A stretch of 64,000 bases of DNA. Origin: Bacillus solitudinis. Lineage in GTDB: Bacteria > Bacillota > Bacilli > Bacillales > Bacillaceae_D. The notes below the pieces were generated by a model. That model made no database searches, was not told the DNA's origin, and saw only the letters and a list, made by a program, of their open reading frames with translations. This document shows, piece by piece, positions 43,510 to 51,163 of this stretch. The position numbers were made by a program, and so were the translations under genes. Where the stretch lies: positions 510,724-574,723 of the forward strand of contig NZ_KZ454943.1 of assembly GCF_002797395.1 (NCBI RefSeq), given 5' to 3'. Every line of letters starts with the position of its first letter. The stretch's first letter is position 1.

Positions 43510-43673
43510 CAAGGTCTGTTAATTTAAATTGCAAATCAGCCAATCTCCTTCTAAGGTCAAGACCACCATGTAACTTTCTTCCCCCTCTCTTCACCTTTCA
43601 TCTCCTGTGAATAAGAGGTGAATAAATGGTAAAACTATCTTAGTGACAAATTAGCAAGGAAAAGAGGAAAATT

Positions 43674-43973
43674 ATGAAGGAAATTTTACAGCAAGTAAAA
43701 GAAACGCTTGAAAAAACATATAATAATCCAGAGGACCATGATTTAGATTCTAGTATACAACAGCTTCAAGTAGCAAAGGAGCAGTATGGCGATAGAGGTA
43801 CAATGATTGAAGATGTCATCCGCTCATTAACACAAGCTAAAAATGCTAAAGATCAGTTAGAGAATGCTGGAGATATATCATCTTCTGCATCATTTGGAGA
43901 AGCATATAATGGGCTTAACCAAGCGATTGAATCCTATAATGAAACAGAAGAAGTTCCTTTTAACAGACTTTAG
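43674..43973 (+). CDS. 99-aa helical protein of unknown function
   Basis: Starts MKEILQQVKETLEKTYNNPE. Soluble, acidic, mostly helical, with heptad-like spacing in IQQLQVAKEQYGDRG and VIRSLTQAKNAKDQLENA, suggesting a coiled coil. RBS AAGAGGAAAA. No signal or membrane segment. Repeat R6 begins at its stop codon. I do not recognise a family. Confidence 0.65.
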   Translation: MKEILQQVKETLEKTYNNPEDHDLDSSIQQLQVAKEQYGDRGTMIEDVIRSLTQAKNAKDQLENAGDISSSASFGEAYNGLNQAIESYNETEEVPFNRL

Positions 43974-44110
43974 GACGAAGCAGGCGCTCCACACGTTGCG
44001 CGCCTGCCCAGCTACGAAAAACCCACTCATAGCAGACGAAACAACGTTCCACTCATTACTTAAAGGCCATTAAAAAAGGTGGAAATTGTACCTTTTTCAA
44101 TGGCCTTTGG
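43971..44110. repeat. dispersed intergenic repeat, copy R6 (inverted in the window)
   Basis: Opposite orientation to R1-R5, matching the plus-strand gene it follows. From the gene: GCTCCACACGTTGCGCGCCT (core complement), then CCACTCATTACTTAAAGG and finally the hairpin GGCCATTAAAAAAGGT / ACCTTTTTCAATGGCC. It starts immediately at the stop codon of the 99-aa gene. Confidence 0.75.
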
Positions 44111-44210
44111 TTTTCCAGTTTTGAATTTTTCGTAAGTTAACCCGATAATAATCAGGCTGACAGAAAAATATAGAAAAAAACAAATAGAACTATATAAATT
44201 CATTTTCCAC

Positions 44211-44255
44211 TTGATTCACGAACGCATATTCGTATATAATAAGAACATTCATTCG
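44211..44255 (+). promoter_or_regulatory. sda promoter with two LexA-like motifs
   Basis: TTGATT (44211-44216), 18-nt spacer, TATAAT (44235-44240). CGAACGCATATTCG (44219-44232) lies in the spacer and AGAACATTCATTCG (44242-44255) just after the -10; both resemble the SOS box CGAAC-N4-GTTCG with a weaker right half. TTTATCCAAT near 44287 is one partial DnaA-box match. Confidence 0.55.
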
Positions 44256-44327
44256 TAAAACAATTATATGTATAGAGTTTAATTTTTATCCAATAAAACA
44301 ATTCTTAGTAGGAAGGTATCAATTAAA

Positions 44328-44462
44328 ATGAAATCATTATCAGATGAGGTTCTTATTGAGAGTTATTACCAAGCAACTAAATTAAATTTAGATGAAACAT
44401 TTATCTTTCTTTTAAAAGAAGAACTTTTAAAACGAGGTTTAGTTCTTAGTGAAGACTGTTAG
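44328..44462 (+). CDS. sda: sporulation checkpoint inhibitor Sda
   Basis: 44 aa, MKSLSDEVLIESYYQATKLN followed by LDETFIFLLKEELLKRGL. This is the two-helix hairpin of Sda (compare LSDELLIESYFKAT in B. subtilis). Sda binds the dimerisation domain of KinA/KinB-type kinases and blocks sporulation when replication is disturbed. RBS GGAAGG with a long spacer. Its stop overlaps the stop of a convergent 44-aa gene. Confidence 0.9.
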   Translation: MKSLSDEVLIESYYQATKLNLDETFIFLLKEELLKRGLVLSEDC

Positions 44463-44593
44463 CACGACCTTTTTAACTTTTCCTCTTGAATTTCCACATC
44501 TCGTTCGATTATCCATTCAATAAATTCATTTTCTTCTTTACTTAACATCCTTTCTAGCTTTTCTGAAAAATATTGATTTAATTCTTTAGACAT
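44459..44593 (-). CDS. 44-aa protein convergent with sda
   Basis: Reads MSKELNQYFSEKLERMLSKE, ENEFIEWIIERDVEIQEEK, LKRSC. Highly charged, helical, no membrane part. AAAAGGAG lies 13 nt before the ATG; an in-frame TTG at 44602 is closer to it and may be the true start. It shares 3 nt with the sda stop region. I do not recognise a family. Confidence 0.5.
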   Translation of the reverse strand: MSKELNQYFSEKLERMLSKEENEFIEWIIERDVEIQEEKLKRSC

Positions 44594-44602
44594 ACGAGCC
44601 AA

Positions 44603-44902
44603 ACAACTCCTTTTATATATCCTTACCATTACTATTTTACTCCACCTTGAGTAACTTGCAAGCGTTTTCTTATTAATATAACGTAAATTTGTTAAGATTA
44701 CGTAACTACTATTCCTAACTATATTTGCTCGCTACTGTTCCTCTGTAAAGAAAGTGGATGAAAATCACCAAATATGTATCTGTCTGTTTTTAAACTTTGA
44801 ACCAGTTTATAATTATCAATTTGTTGCACACCCTGCTTATTGCGATAAAATATACCAAATACAAAAAGGAATAATCAATTTGGTCTAGGTATCCTTCCAC
44901 TT
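44603..44902. other. 300-bp stretch without a recognised gene
   Basis: AT-rich; no supported frame, repeat copy or clear promoter seen beyond what the flanking genes need. Confidence 0.5.
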
Positions 44903-44937
44903 AAAAAGCAAACCCTATCGAAACAGGATTTGCTTTT
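44903..44937 (-). terminator. terminator of the LLM oxidoreductase gene
   Basis: AAAAGCAAA / TTTGCTTTT stem with a 16-nt loop and T-rich continuation on the minus strand, 12 nt past the stop. Confidence 0.7.
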
Positions 44938-44948
44938 CCATTCCTTCT

Positions 44949-45953
44949 TTATTTGCCATCAACCACTTCTTTTAGTAGTTGATAGGAGCGTTTTTGCTTT
45001 ACAGGATCGTAAATATAGGATACAGCCATAATTTCATCGACCTTATATTTCTCTTGAAAGCGAGTCAACTGATCGCGTATAGAATCTTTACTTCCCTTTA
45101 ATATTACACTAGACATTGATTTAGCCATTTCCTTCTCAGGCTGACTCCAAATATGGTCCATGTTTTCAACTGGAGGACTTAACGGTGTTTGAGTCCCACG
45201 AACAACATTCAAGAAAAATTGTTGCATCGTCGTTGATTCAAATTCGGCCTCTTCATCACTTTCAGCTGCAATGACATTAAGACATACCATCATATACGGA
45301 GCATCTAAATATTCTGAAGGCTTAAATTGGTTATAATATATCGAAATTGCTTCTTCCATATACCTTGGAGCAAAATGAGAAGCAAAAGCATATGGTAAGC
45401 CTAATTTAGCTGCTAAATAAGCTGAATCCGTCGAAGAACCGAGAATATAAATCGGAATATTCGTGTCCACACCAGGATGAGCTTTTACATAACCTTGTAA
45501 CTCTTTCGAACCAAAATAAGTAAGCAATGCTTTAACGTCATCAGGAAATGTGTAAACGGAAGAATCATTTTGAGAGCGTCTTAAGGCACTTGCGGTCTTC
45601 ATATCTGTACCGGGTGCCCGACCAAGACCTAAGTCCACCCGGTTAGGGTAGATGGTTGCCATCGTTCCAAATTGTTCTGCTACGACTAATGGGGAATGAT
45701 TAGGCAGCATAATTCCGCCAGAACCAACACGTATGTGTTCAGTGTGTTCTAAGGTATGTTTAATTAAAATGGACGTAGCAGAACTCACTAATGTTGGTGT
45801 ATTATGATGCTCAGCAATCCAATAGCGTATATATCCCATTTTCTCAGTCGCTTGCGCCAAATCAACCATAGCATCAATGGCTTCTAAAGCCCCCTGGCCT
45901 TCGCGAATTGGGGCCAGATTTAAGACTGAGACGGGTATGTTTATCTTAGGCAT
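44949..45953 (-). CDS. LLM-class (luciferase-like) flavin-dependent oxidoreductase
   Basis: 334 aa. It starts with the strand [20 protein letters not shown]; then [32 protein letters not shown] and [12 protein letters not shown] mark the bacterial luciferase-like TIM barrel using FMNH2 or F420-like cofactors. It resembles B. subtilis YvbT/YwcH type proteins. Cytoplasmic; substrate unknown. RBS AGAAAGGACAAA. Single gene with its own terminator. Confidence 0.9.
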   Translation of the reverse strand: MPKINIPVSVLNLAPIREGQGALEAIDAMVDLAQATEKMGYIRYWIAEHHNTPTLVSSATSILIKHTLEHTEHIRVGSGGIMLPNHSPLVVAEQFGTMATIYPNRVDLGLGRAPGTDMKTASALRRSQNDSSVYTFPDDVKALLTYFGSKELQGYVKAHPGVDTNIPIYILGSSTDSAYLAAKLGLPYAFASHFAPRYMEEAISIYYNQFKPSEYLDAPYMMVCLNVIAAESDEEAEFESTTMQQFFLNVVRGTQTPLSPPVENMDHIWSQPEKEMAKSMSSVILKGSKDSIRDQLTRFQEKYKVDEIMAVSYIYDPVKQKRSYQLLKEVVDGK

Positions 45954-46357
45954 TTAAATTTGTCCTTTCTAATGAAGTTTCAATTCTATAGTAACAGTTA
46001 GAAAACCGGAAACAAACTTAAATGCTTGGATAAAAAATTAATAAGGGCCTTGAATTAGTTTACTCTTCTTCACATTAAAAATGCATTCCTCTAATTCCTA
46101 TTACATTATTGCTAAAGATGAACATCGCTATTCCTTTAATCAACTTAACATCCGACAGTGGGTCGTTCGAGAAAAGGTATTTAACATAGTTTCAATATTT
46201 GTATCTAATATTTGAAACTATGGTGAGCAGTCAAAGAACTAGAGATACAAGTGGATTAGAGAGAATCATTGATCATAATCTTAAAAAGAATAGATATTAA
46301 AATTTCTCCAAATATTTGGAAGTCTTTTGTGTTTTTAGTACAAAAAGAAAATTCACT
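45954..46357. other. 404-bp stretch without a recognised gene, containing an inverted repeat
   Basis: No supported gene. A 44-codon frame from ATG 46081 has no ribosome site. A 38-bp inverted repeat (46185-46222) and a TCCAAATATTTGGA palindrome (46307-46320, possibly the HAD gene terminator) are the only structures seen. Confidence 0.5.
46185..46222. repeat. isolated inverted repeat
   Basis: CATAGTTTCA-ATATT pairs with AATATTTGAAACTATG (one unpaired base) across a short loop. No T-run. It could be an operator or the remnant of an element. Confidence 0.5.
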
Positions 46358-47023
46358 TTATTTGACTTGACGTTCCATCAATATATCTTGTAACTGGTCA
46401 ATACTTTTGACAATATGAGTCGGGTTAGAATCACTGAGTTCTTCTAGTGAACCAAATCCATATGTTACTCCAATAGAGTCAATTCTAATTTTATTTGCAC
46501 CAATTATATCGTGTTTTCTATCCCCAACCATTATAAAGTCATCAAGCTCATGTTCCTTATACTTATCTATTATGTATTGAATAATTTCAGCCTTGGACGA
46601 CCTGGTTCCGTCAAGATGACTGCCGACAATAAGGTCAAAATACTGGTCTATATTAAAATATTTTAGAATTTGCTCAGCAAATACGGTAGGTTTTGAAGTG
46701 GCTACAACTAATGTGAATTGTTGTTCTTTTAACAATGTTAATAGTGCTGGAATATTTGAATATAATTCATTTTCGAACATGCCCTTTTCCTTAAACCTCT
46801 CTCTATAAAATTCAATTGCTATTTGTGTATTTTCTTCATCAAAATTATAATATTCAGCAAATGAAATTTGCAATGGGGGGCCAATAAAACATTCCAGTTT
46901 ATCAATATCAGACTCAACAATACCCATTTTCTGTAATGCAAATTGTACAGATTTAGTGATACCTACCTTAGGGTTAGAAAGTGTTCCGTCTAAATCAAAT
47001 AAAATAATTTTATAATTGTTCAT
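46358..47023 (-). CDS. HAD-superfamily phosphatase (phosphoglycolate phosphatase-like)
   Basis: 221 aa. Motifs: ILFDLDGTLSNPKVG (nucleophile Asp), VVATSKPTVFAEQIL (Ser/Thr motif), KAEIIQYII and MVGDRKHDIIGA (acidic motif). Cap domain between ~20 and 85 as in subfamily IA. Cytoplasmic phosphatase for a small phosphate ester; substrate unknown. RBS GGAGGGAG. Confidence 0.9.
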   Translation of the reverse strand: MNNYKIILFDLDGTLSNPKVGITKSVQFALQKMGIVESDIDKLECFIGPPLQISFAEYYNFDEENTQIAIEFYRERFKEKGMFENELYSNIPALLTLLKEQQFTLVVATSKPTVFAEQILKYFNIDQYFDLIVGSHLDGTRSSKAEIIQYIIDKYKEHELDDFIMVGDRKHDIIGANKIRIDSIGVTYGFGSLEELSDSNPTHIVKSIDQLQDILMERQVK

Positions 47024-47103
47024 GTATAACTCCCTCCTTGTATAGCTGGTCCTAATTTTACCATATTCAGAAAAAGTAAGTTTTCCGTTGTTAATTATCT
47101 CAA

Positions 47104-47144
47104 TAAAACACCGGGCTGTTGAGAATCAGCCCGGTGTCTTTTTT
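47104..47144 (-). terminator. terminator of the gamma-SASP gene
   Basis: Perfect 11-bp GC-rich stem ACACCGGGCTG / CAGCCCGGTGT with an 8-nt loop; TTTTATTG on the minus strand and TTTTTT on the plus strand. Confidence 0.85.
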
Positions 47145-47222
47145 ATAATCAAATCAAAGAGTATGTTAACTTTATTCCGTTTGAATGACTGGAATAATCC
47201 GATAAAAAGCATTAAAGGTCAT

Positions 47223-47855
47223 TTATTGAAAGTTACCATTTTGACCAAAATGAGGGCGTGCTGATTGTGCATTTTGCTGTCTTACTTGTTGCACATCCGT
47301 GTCAGAAAATCCGGCTTGAAATGGTGATTGTGGACCATTATACTGTCCGAAGCTGCTTTGTTGCGCTCCAAATCCTTGCTGTCCTGTTTGTTGGAAACTA
47401 CCACCAAACTGAAATTGTGCTGATTGTGGGTTTTGCTGTCTTACTTGTTGCACATTTGTGCTAGAAAATCCTGATTGAAATGGTGATTGTGAACCATTAT
47501 ACTGTCCGAAGCTGCTTTCTTGCGCTCCAAATCCTTGCTGTCCTCCTTGTTGGAAGCTACCACCACCAAACTGAGGCTGTGCTGACTGGGCATTTTGCTG
47601 CCTTACTTGTTGCACATCAGTGCCAGAAAATCCAGATTGAAACGCTGCTTGTGCTTGTGGGCCACTAAATTGTCCGAAGTTGCTTTGTTGCGTTCTAAAC
47701 CCTTGCTGTCCTGCTTGTTGGAAGCTACCTGCACCAAATTGTGGTTGTGCTGACTGGGCATTTTGCTGTCTTACTTGTTGAGCGTCGGTTCCAGAAAAAC
47801 CTTGTTGGAATGCTGCTTGTGAACCACTGAATTGAGTTTGATTGAAATTTGTCAT
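47223..47855 (-). CDS. enlarged gamma-type small acid-soluble spore protein
   Basis: 210 aa, Gln/Gly/Phe/Ser-rich with almost no Lys. Four copies of GFSGTDVQQVRQQNAQSAQ are separated by QFGGGSFQQGGQQGF..SSFGQ spacers, a unit of about 52-54 residues. The TDAQQVRQQN..SA block is the hallmark of gamma-type SASP (SspE; NAQQVRKQNQQSA in B. subtilis). Those proteins store amino acids in the spore and are usually under 100 aa. The EFASE-like GPR site of SspE is not evident. ATG at 47855 follows AGGAGGTG. Confidence 0.85.
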   Translation of the reverse strand: MTNFNQTQFSGSQAAFQQGFSGTDAQQVRQQNAQSAQPQFGAGSFQQAGQQGFRTQQSNFGQFSGPQAQAAFQSGFSGTDVQQVRQQNAQSAQPQFGGGSFQQGGQQGFGAQESSFGQYNGSQSPFQSGFSSTNVQQVRQQNPQSAQFQFGGSFQQTGQQGFGAQQSSFGQYNGPQSPFQAGFSDTDVQQVRQQNAQSARPHFGQNGNFQ

Positions 47856-48043
47856 AGAAACACCTCCTAAATAGATTATCTGCAACAATTTAAATAATAT
47901 TAGGAAATGTACTTATTTCACGATAAAAAATTCTTCTAATCCTGTCATAGAATTTTCTGGCTACTTATAAACAACAAAAAAAATCGTTGAGTGGTTCATC
48001 ACCTGCAAACGTTACCATCCAAGATTATTTTTGAAGGTTCTCA

Positions 48044-48070
48044 TCTAAAAAATTGGTTCTAAATCGAACC
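48044..48070 (-). terminator. probable terminator of rpiA
   Basis: GGTTC / GAACC stem with a 6-nt loop followed by AATTTTTTAG on the minus strand, about 45 nt past the stop. Confidence 0.45.
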
Positions 48071-48114
48071 TAGTGAACTTTTCTATTCTGATTTACGACA
48101 AATAACTACTTTCT

Positions 48115-48798
48115 TTATTTATTCGTTAAAATCTCCACTCTCTCACTTCCCCCAACTACTAGCATATCAGTCATTTTAATAAACAACCCGGTTTCTACAA
48201 CTCCCGTAATTTTTTTTAATTCCTCTTGAAGGGTAGCAGCATCTTCAAACAAACCTATTTGACAATCTACAATATAGTTTCCATTATTCGAAACAAATCG
48301 TTCTTTTTCTTTTTTTCTTATAATTGGATTATAGCCTAATTTAGCAAGACGTCGTGCAGTGGTTTCCCATCCAAATGGGACAATTTCAACTGGAACTCCA
48401 AATGATCCTAACTTTTCAACTCTTTTACTCTCATCTACGACAATAATCAACTTTTTCGATGCCGCTGCAACGATCTTCTCTCGAACAAGAGAGCCTCCCC
48501 CACCTTTAATTAAATTAAAATTCGGATCAACTTCGTCAGCTCCATCAATCGCAATATCCAATTGCTTTACTTGTGAAAAATCAGTTAATGGAACTCCAAA
48601 CTCCTTTGCCCAACCTTCTGTACGAATCGAGGACGGCACACCTTTTATTTTTAATCCTTCTTTTACTCGTTGTCCTATTCGTTTTATCACCCAGTACATA
48701 GTTGAACCCGAACCAAGTCCTACCGTCATCCCGTCCTCTATCATTTCAACAGCCTTTTCTCCGGCACATTTTTTACTTTGTTCTATTTCATTTAGCAT
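48115..48798 (-). CDS. rpiA: ribose-5-phosphate isomerase A
   Basis: 227 aa. Motifs VGLGSGSTMYWVIKRIG, DIAIDGADEVDPNFNLIKGG, GGSLVREKIVAAASKK and VVDESKRVEKLG are those of RpiA, which interconverts ribose 5-phosphate and ribulose 5-phosphate. RBS AAAGGTGTG. It lies downstream of a KdgF-like cupin gene and hairpin T3, at the end of the HPS/PHI/TRAP cluster, so it may serve that pathway as well as the pentose-phosphate route. Confidence 0.95.
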   Translation of the reverse strand: MLNEIEQSKKCAGEKAVEMIEDGMTVGLGSGSTMYWVIKRIGQRVKEGLKIKGVPSSIRTEGWAKEFGVPLTDFSQVKQLDIAIDGADEVDPNFNLIKGGGGSLVREKIVAAASKKLIIVVDESKRVEKLGSFGVPVEIVPFGWETTARRLAKLGYNPIIRKKEKERFVSNNGNYIVDCQIGLFEDAATLQEELKKITGVVETGLFIKMTDMLVVGGSERVEILTNK

Positions 48799-48825
48799 TT
48801 ATTTCACACCTTTCATAATTAGATG

Positions 48826-48879
48826 AAAAAGGGGATGTGTCTTAAGGTCGGTTTTGGACCTTATTACACCTCCCCTTTT
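48826..48879 (-). terminator. hairpin T3 between cupin gene and rpiA
   Basis: Arms 48826-48849 and 48857-48879 (GGGGATGTGTCTTAAGGTC against GACCTTATTACACCTCCCC) with loop GGTTTTG. It shares arm and loop with T2. Confidence 0.7.
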
Positions 48880-48903
48880 CATATGCTTTTCCAGATTTTG
48901 GTT

Positions 48904-49185
48904 TTACTTATCAATTAAATCTTTCCGAATCGGTGTAAACACATCAAGAATCGTACAGTCTTCAATGACTTTTACACGATGTTCGATGTTTGAAGGAATG
49001 TATTGACTATCCCCTTCTTTCAAAATTCTTTTAACTCCACCCACTTCAAATTCAACCGATCCTTTTTCAATATAACTAATTTGTTCTTCAATATGTCGAT
49101 CAACGTCAGCGTAGAAATCCTTTTTTAACTCTACTTTTACCATCATTAACGAACCTTGTGTGTTTAACACATCTCTTTTTACCAT
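48904..49185 (-). CDS. small cupin protein, KdgF-like
   Basis: 93 aa single-domain cupin: DVDRHIEEQISYIEKGSVEF, then GDSQYIPSNIEHRVKVIEDC and a TILDVFTPIRKDL end. The pattern and the LDVFTP..RKD tail resemble KdgF, which helps linearise unsaturated uronates. The first cupin motif keeps one His, Glu and Gln but lacks the usual second His. RBS GAGGAAAG. It follows dctM by 138 nt and precedes hairpin T3. Confidence 0.75.
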   Translation of the reverse strand: MVKRDVLNTQGSLMMVKVELKKDFYADVDRHIEEQISYIEKGSVEFEVGGVKRILKEGDSQYIPSNIEHRVKVIEDCTILDVFTPIRKDLIDK

Positions 49186-49323
49186 TTCCGCACTTTCCTC
49201 TCCAATACCTATTTACTTAACTTATAATTTTCTCTATTGCACCCTAGACTCCTTTTGTGTGAGCTAAAAGTACTTTTCTAGACAATGTGAACAGCGCATG
49301 ATACCAACGTAGTAGAAGTAGTT

Positions 49324-50610
49324 TTAAAATAACCCTGGACTAATTAATTTCGGGATATAAAAAGCAACATTTGGGAAAAACGCGACGACTAGTAATACAA
49401 AGAAAATAACTCCAATAAATGGGATGACTGATTTAAATGACTTTTCAATAGAAAGGTCACCAATTTTTGCTGCCAGTAACAGACATAGCCCATATGGTGG
49501 TGTAATCAGCCCAATCGCTAATGTCATTATTGTGATAAGTCCAAGTAAAACAGGACTAATTTCAAAATGAAGCGCTACTGGTAAAATAACTGGAATGAAC
49601 AAAATCATTGCTGGTATAGCATCCATAAATGTTCCCACAAATAAGAAGAATGCAATAATGATGATAATAAAAATAATTTTGCTATCAATATTATTTGTAA
49701 AGAATTCCTGTGCCCATGTAGCTAATTGGTAGTAACTTAATAACTCTCCTAATGCACTTGCTGCCGCTAGAGCAAACAAAGATAACGAACTCAAAGTAAG
49801 GGTATCAACTAATATTTTTGGTATATCTTTAAGCTTCAGTGTTTTATAGAAAAACATACTCACAAACAACGTATACACTGAAGCGAAGGCCGCAGCCTCC
49901 GTTGCTGTAAAAAAGCCTGAAATAATTCCACCGATTAAAATGATTGGCGTGAAGAGAGCGGGTAATGTTTCGATTAATAATTTTGAGAATTTCTTTAACG
50001 AAGTTCTCTCATATTTTGGATATCCACGCTTAATTGAATACACGTAAATTAACACCATCATTCCTAGTCCAATTAGTATCCCTGGAATAATCCCTGCTAG
50101 AAACAACGCCCCAACCGATACATTCGTTAAACCAGCAAAAATAATCATTGGGATACTCGGCGGAATAATAACTCCAATTGTTGATGATGCGGCGGTTACA
50201 CTTACTGCAGTTTCGGTATCATATCCTTGCTTTTTCATATTGGGAATTAGGATTTTTCCCACACCTGCTGTATCTGCCTGAGAGGCCCCAGATACCCCTG
50301 CAAAAATCATCGATACTAAAATGTTGGCATGAGCTAGACCACCACGAATATGTCCAACAATAGAAAGAGAGAAATTAATCAATTTTTGTGAAATTTGTCC
50401 GTGATTCATTAAATTGGCTGCGAGTATGAACAATGGGACAGCTAGTAAAACGAATGAATTTAAACCATTTAACATTTTTACTGGAATTGTTACTTCAGGA
50501 ATATAGGGTACATTGAGAATTCCAACTAATGCGACGATACCGATAACAAATGCAATCGGTATTCCAATAAACATGAATACCAAAAAGATCCCCATCAATA
50601 ATAATCCCAT
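49324..50610 (-). CDS. dctM: TRAP transporter large permease (DctM family)
   Basis: 428 aa, about twelve hydrophobic segments. Typical blocks are MNGLNSFVLLAVPLFILAANLMN, GGLAHANILVSMIFAGVSGASQADTAGVG and ITPPYGLCLLLAAKIGDLS. It forms the Na+-coupled channel of a tripartite ATP-independent importer. Starts 2 nt after dctQ. Its partner genes and the neighbouring enzymes suggest uptake of a sugar acid or related anion. Confidence 0.94.
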   Translation of the reverse strand: MGLLLMGIFLVFMFIGIPIAFVIGIVALVGILNVPYIPEVTIPVKMLNGLNSFVLLAVPLFILAANLMNHGQISQKLINFSLSIVGHIRGGLAHANILVSMIFAGVSGASQADTAGVGKILIPNMKKQGYDTETAVSVTAASSTIGVIIPPSIPMIIFAGLTNVSVGALFLAGIIPGILIGLGMMVLIYVYSIKRGYPKYERTSLKKFSKLLIETLPALFTPIILIGGIISGFFTATEAAAFASVYTLFVSMFFYKTLKLKDIPKILVDTLTLSSLSLFALAAASALGELLSYYQLATWAQEFFTNNIDSKIIFIIIIIAFFLFVGTFMDAIPAMILFIPVILPVALHFEISPVLLGLITIMTLAIGLITPPYGLCLLLAAKIGDLSIEKSFKSVIPFIGVIFFVLLVVAFFPNVAFYIPKLISPGLF

Positions 50611-50612
50611 GA

Positions 50613-51089
50613 TTAATTTTCCTCCCCTACTGCTAGTTTTTTCACGTTAGTTGCAATATGTGCACATAAATAAATCACCATTGTGCTTGCCATGACTGGT
50701 AGGGATAGCCAAACATAACCCATTTTCAGCATAGGTAATGCAACCCAATTATAATTCCAGAAACTCGATAAGGCAGCTAAGCTATAATAAAATAACGCCG
50801 CACAGAAAAGCATTAAAATCGTATCTGTCATAATAGATAATGTAAGTTTAGCCTTACCTTTTAACTTTTTTGATAAGTAATCAAAATTAAAGTGGTCTTT
50901 TCTATTTACCATGACTGCTGCCCCCATGAACACCGCCCAAATAAAAGAGTACTTCGCAACTTCTTCTGTCCAAATGACTGAAATGCTAAAATACCTACTA
51001 ATAACTTGGAATAAAACCGCTAGAAAAAAGATACTTAAAAAGATTACCCCTACTGTTAATTGGACTTTTTCGAGTTTTTTAATAAACAT
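50613..51089 (-). CDS. dctQ: TRAP transporter small permease (DctQ family)
   Basis: 158 aa with four hydrophobic segments and the family motifs VFMGAAVMVNRKDHFNFDYL and PMLKMGYVWLSLPVMA. Small membrane subunit that pairs with DctM. RBS AAGGTGAAA. It is separated from dctP by a stable intergenic hairpin. Confidence 0.92.
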   Translation of the reverse strand: MFIKKLEKVQLTVGVIFLSIFFLAVLFQVISRYFSISVIWTEEVAKYSFIWAVFMGAAVMVNRKDHFNFDYLSKKLKGKAKLTLSIMTDTILMLFCAALFYYSLAALSSFWNYNWVALPMLKMGYVWLSLPVMASTMVIYLCAHIATNVKKLAVGEEN

Positions 51090-51113
51090 AGTTTCACCTT
51101 CTTATCTAGAAGT

Positions 51114-51150
51114 TAAAGGGAGTACATAATTATTGTCCATACTCCCTTTA
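51114..51150 (-). terminator. hairpin between dctP and dctQ
   Basis: TAAAGGGAGTA / TACTCCCTTTA with a 15-nt loop. There is no long T-run, so it more likely protects or partly terminates the dctP message, giving more binding protein than permease. Confidence 0.65.
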
Positions 51151-51163
51151 TCCATTCTTACTC

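Noticed and set aside
46081-46217. 44-codon frame MHSSNSYYIIAKDEHRYSFN
   Set aside because: No ribosome site, runs into the inverted repeat, and nothing like it is recognised; protein-like composition alone is not enough.
47258-47668. Possible CRISPR-like array in the repeated stretch
   Set aside because: The repeats are protein-coding, about 156-162 bp apart, imperfect and in frame with the gamma-SASP.
48359-48826. 155-codon plus-strand frame antisense to rpiA
   Set aside because: Complete overlap with a certain gene and composition typical of an antisense shadow.
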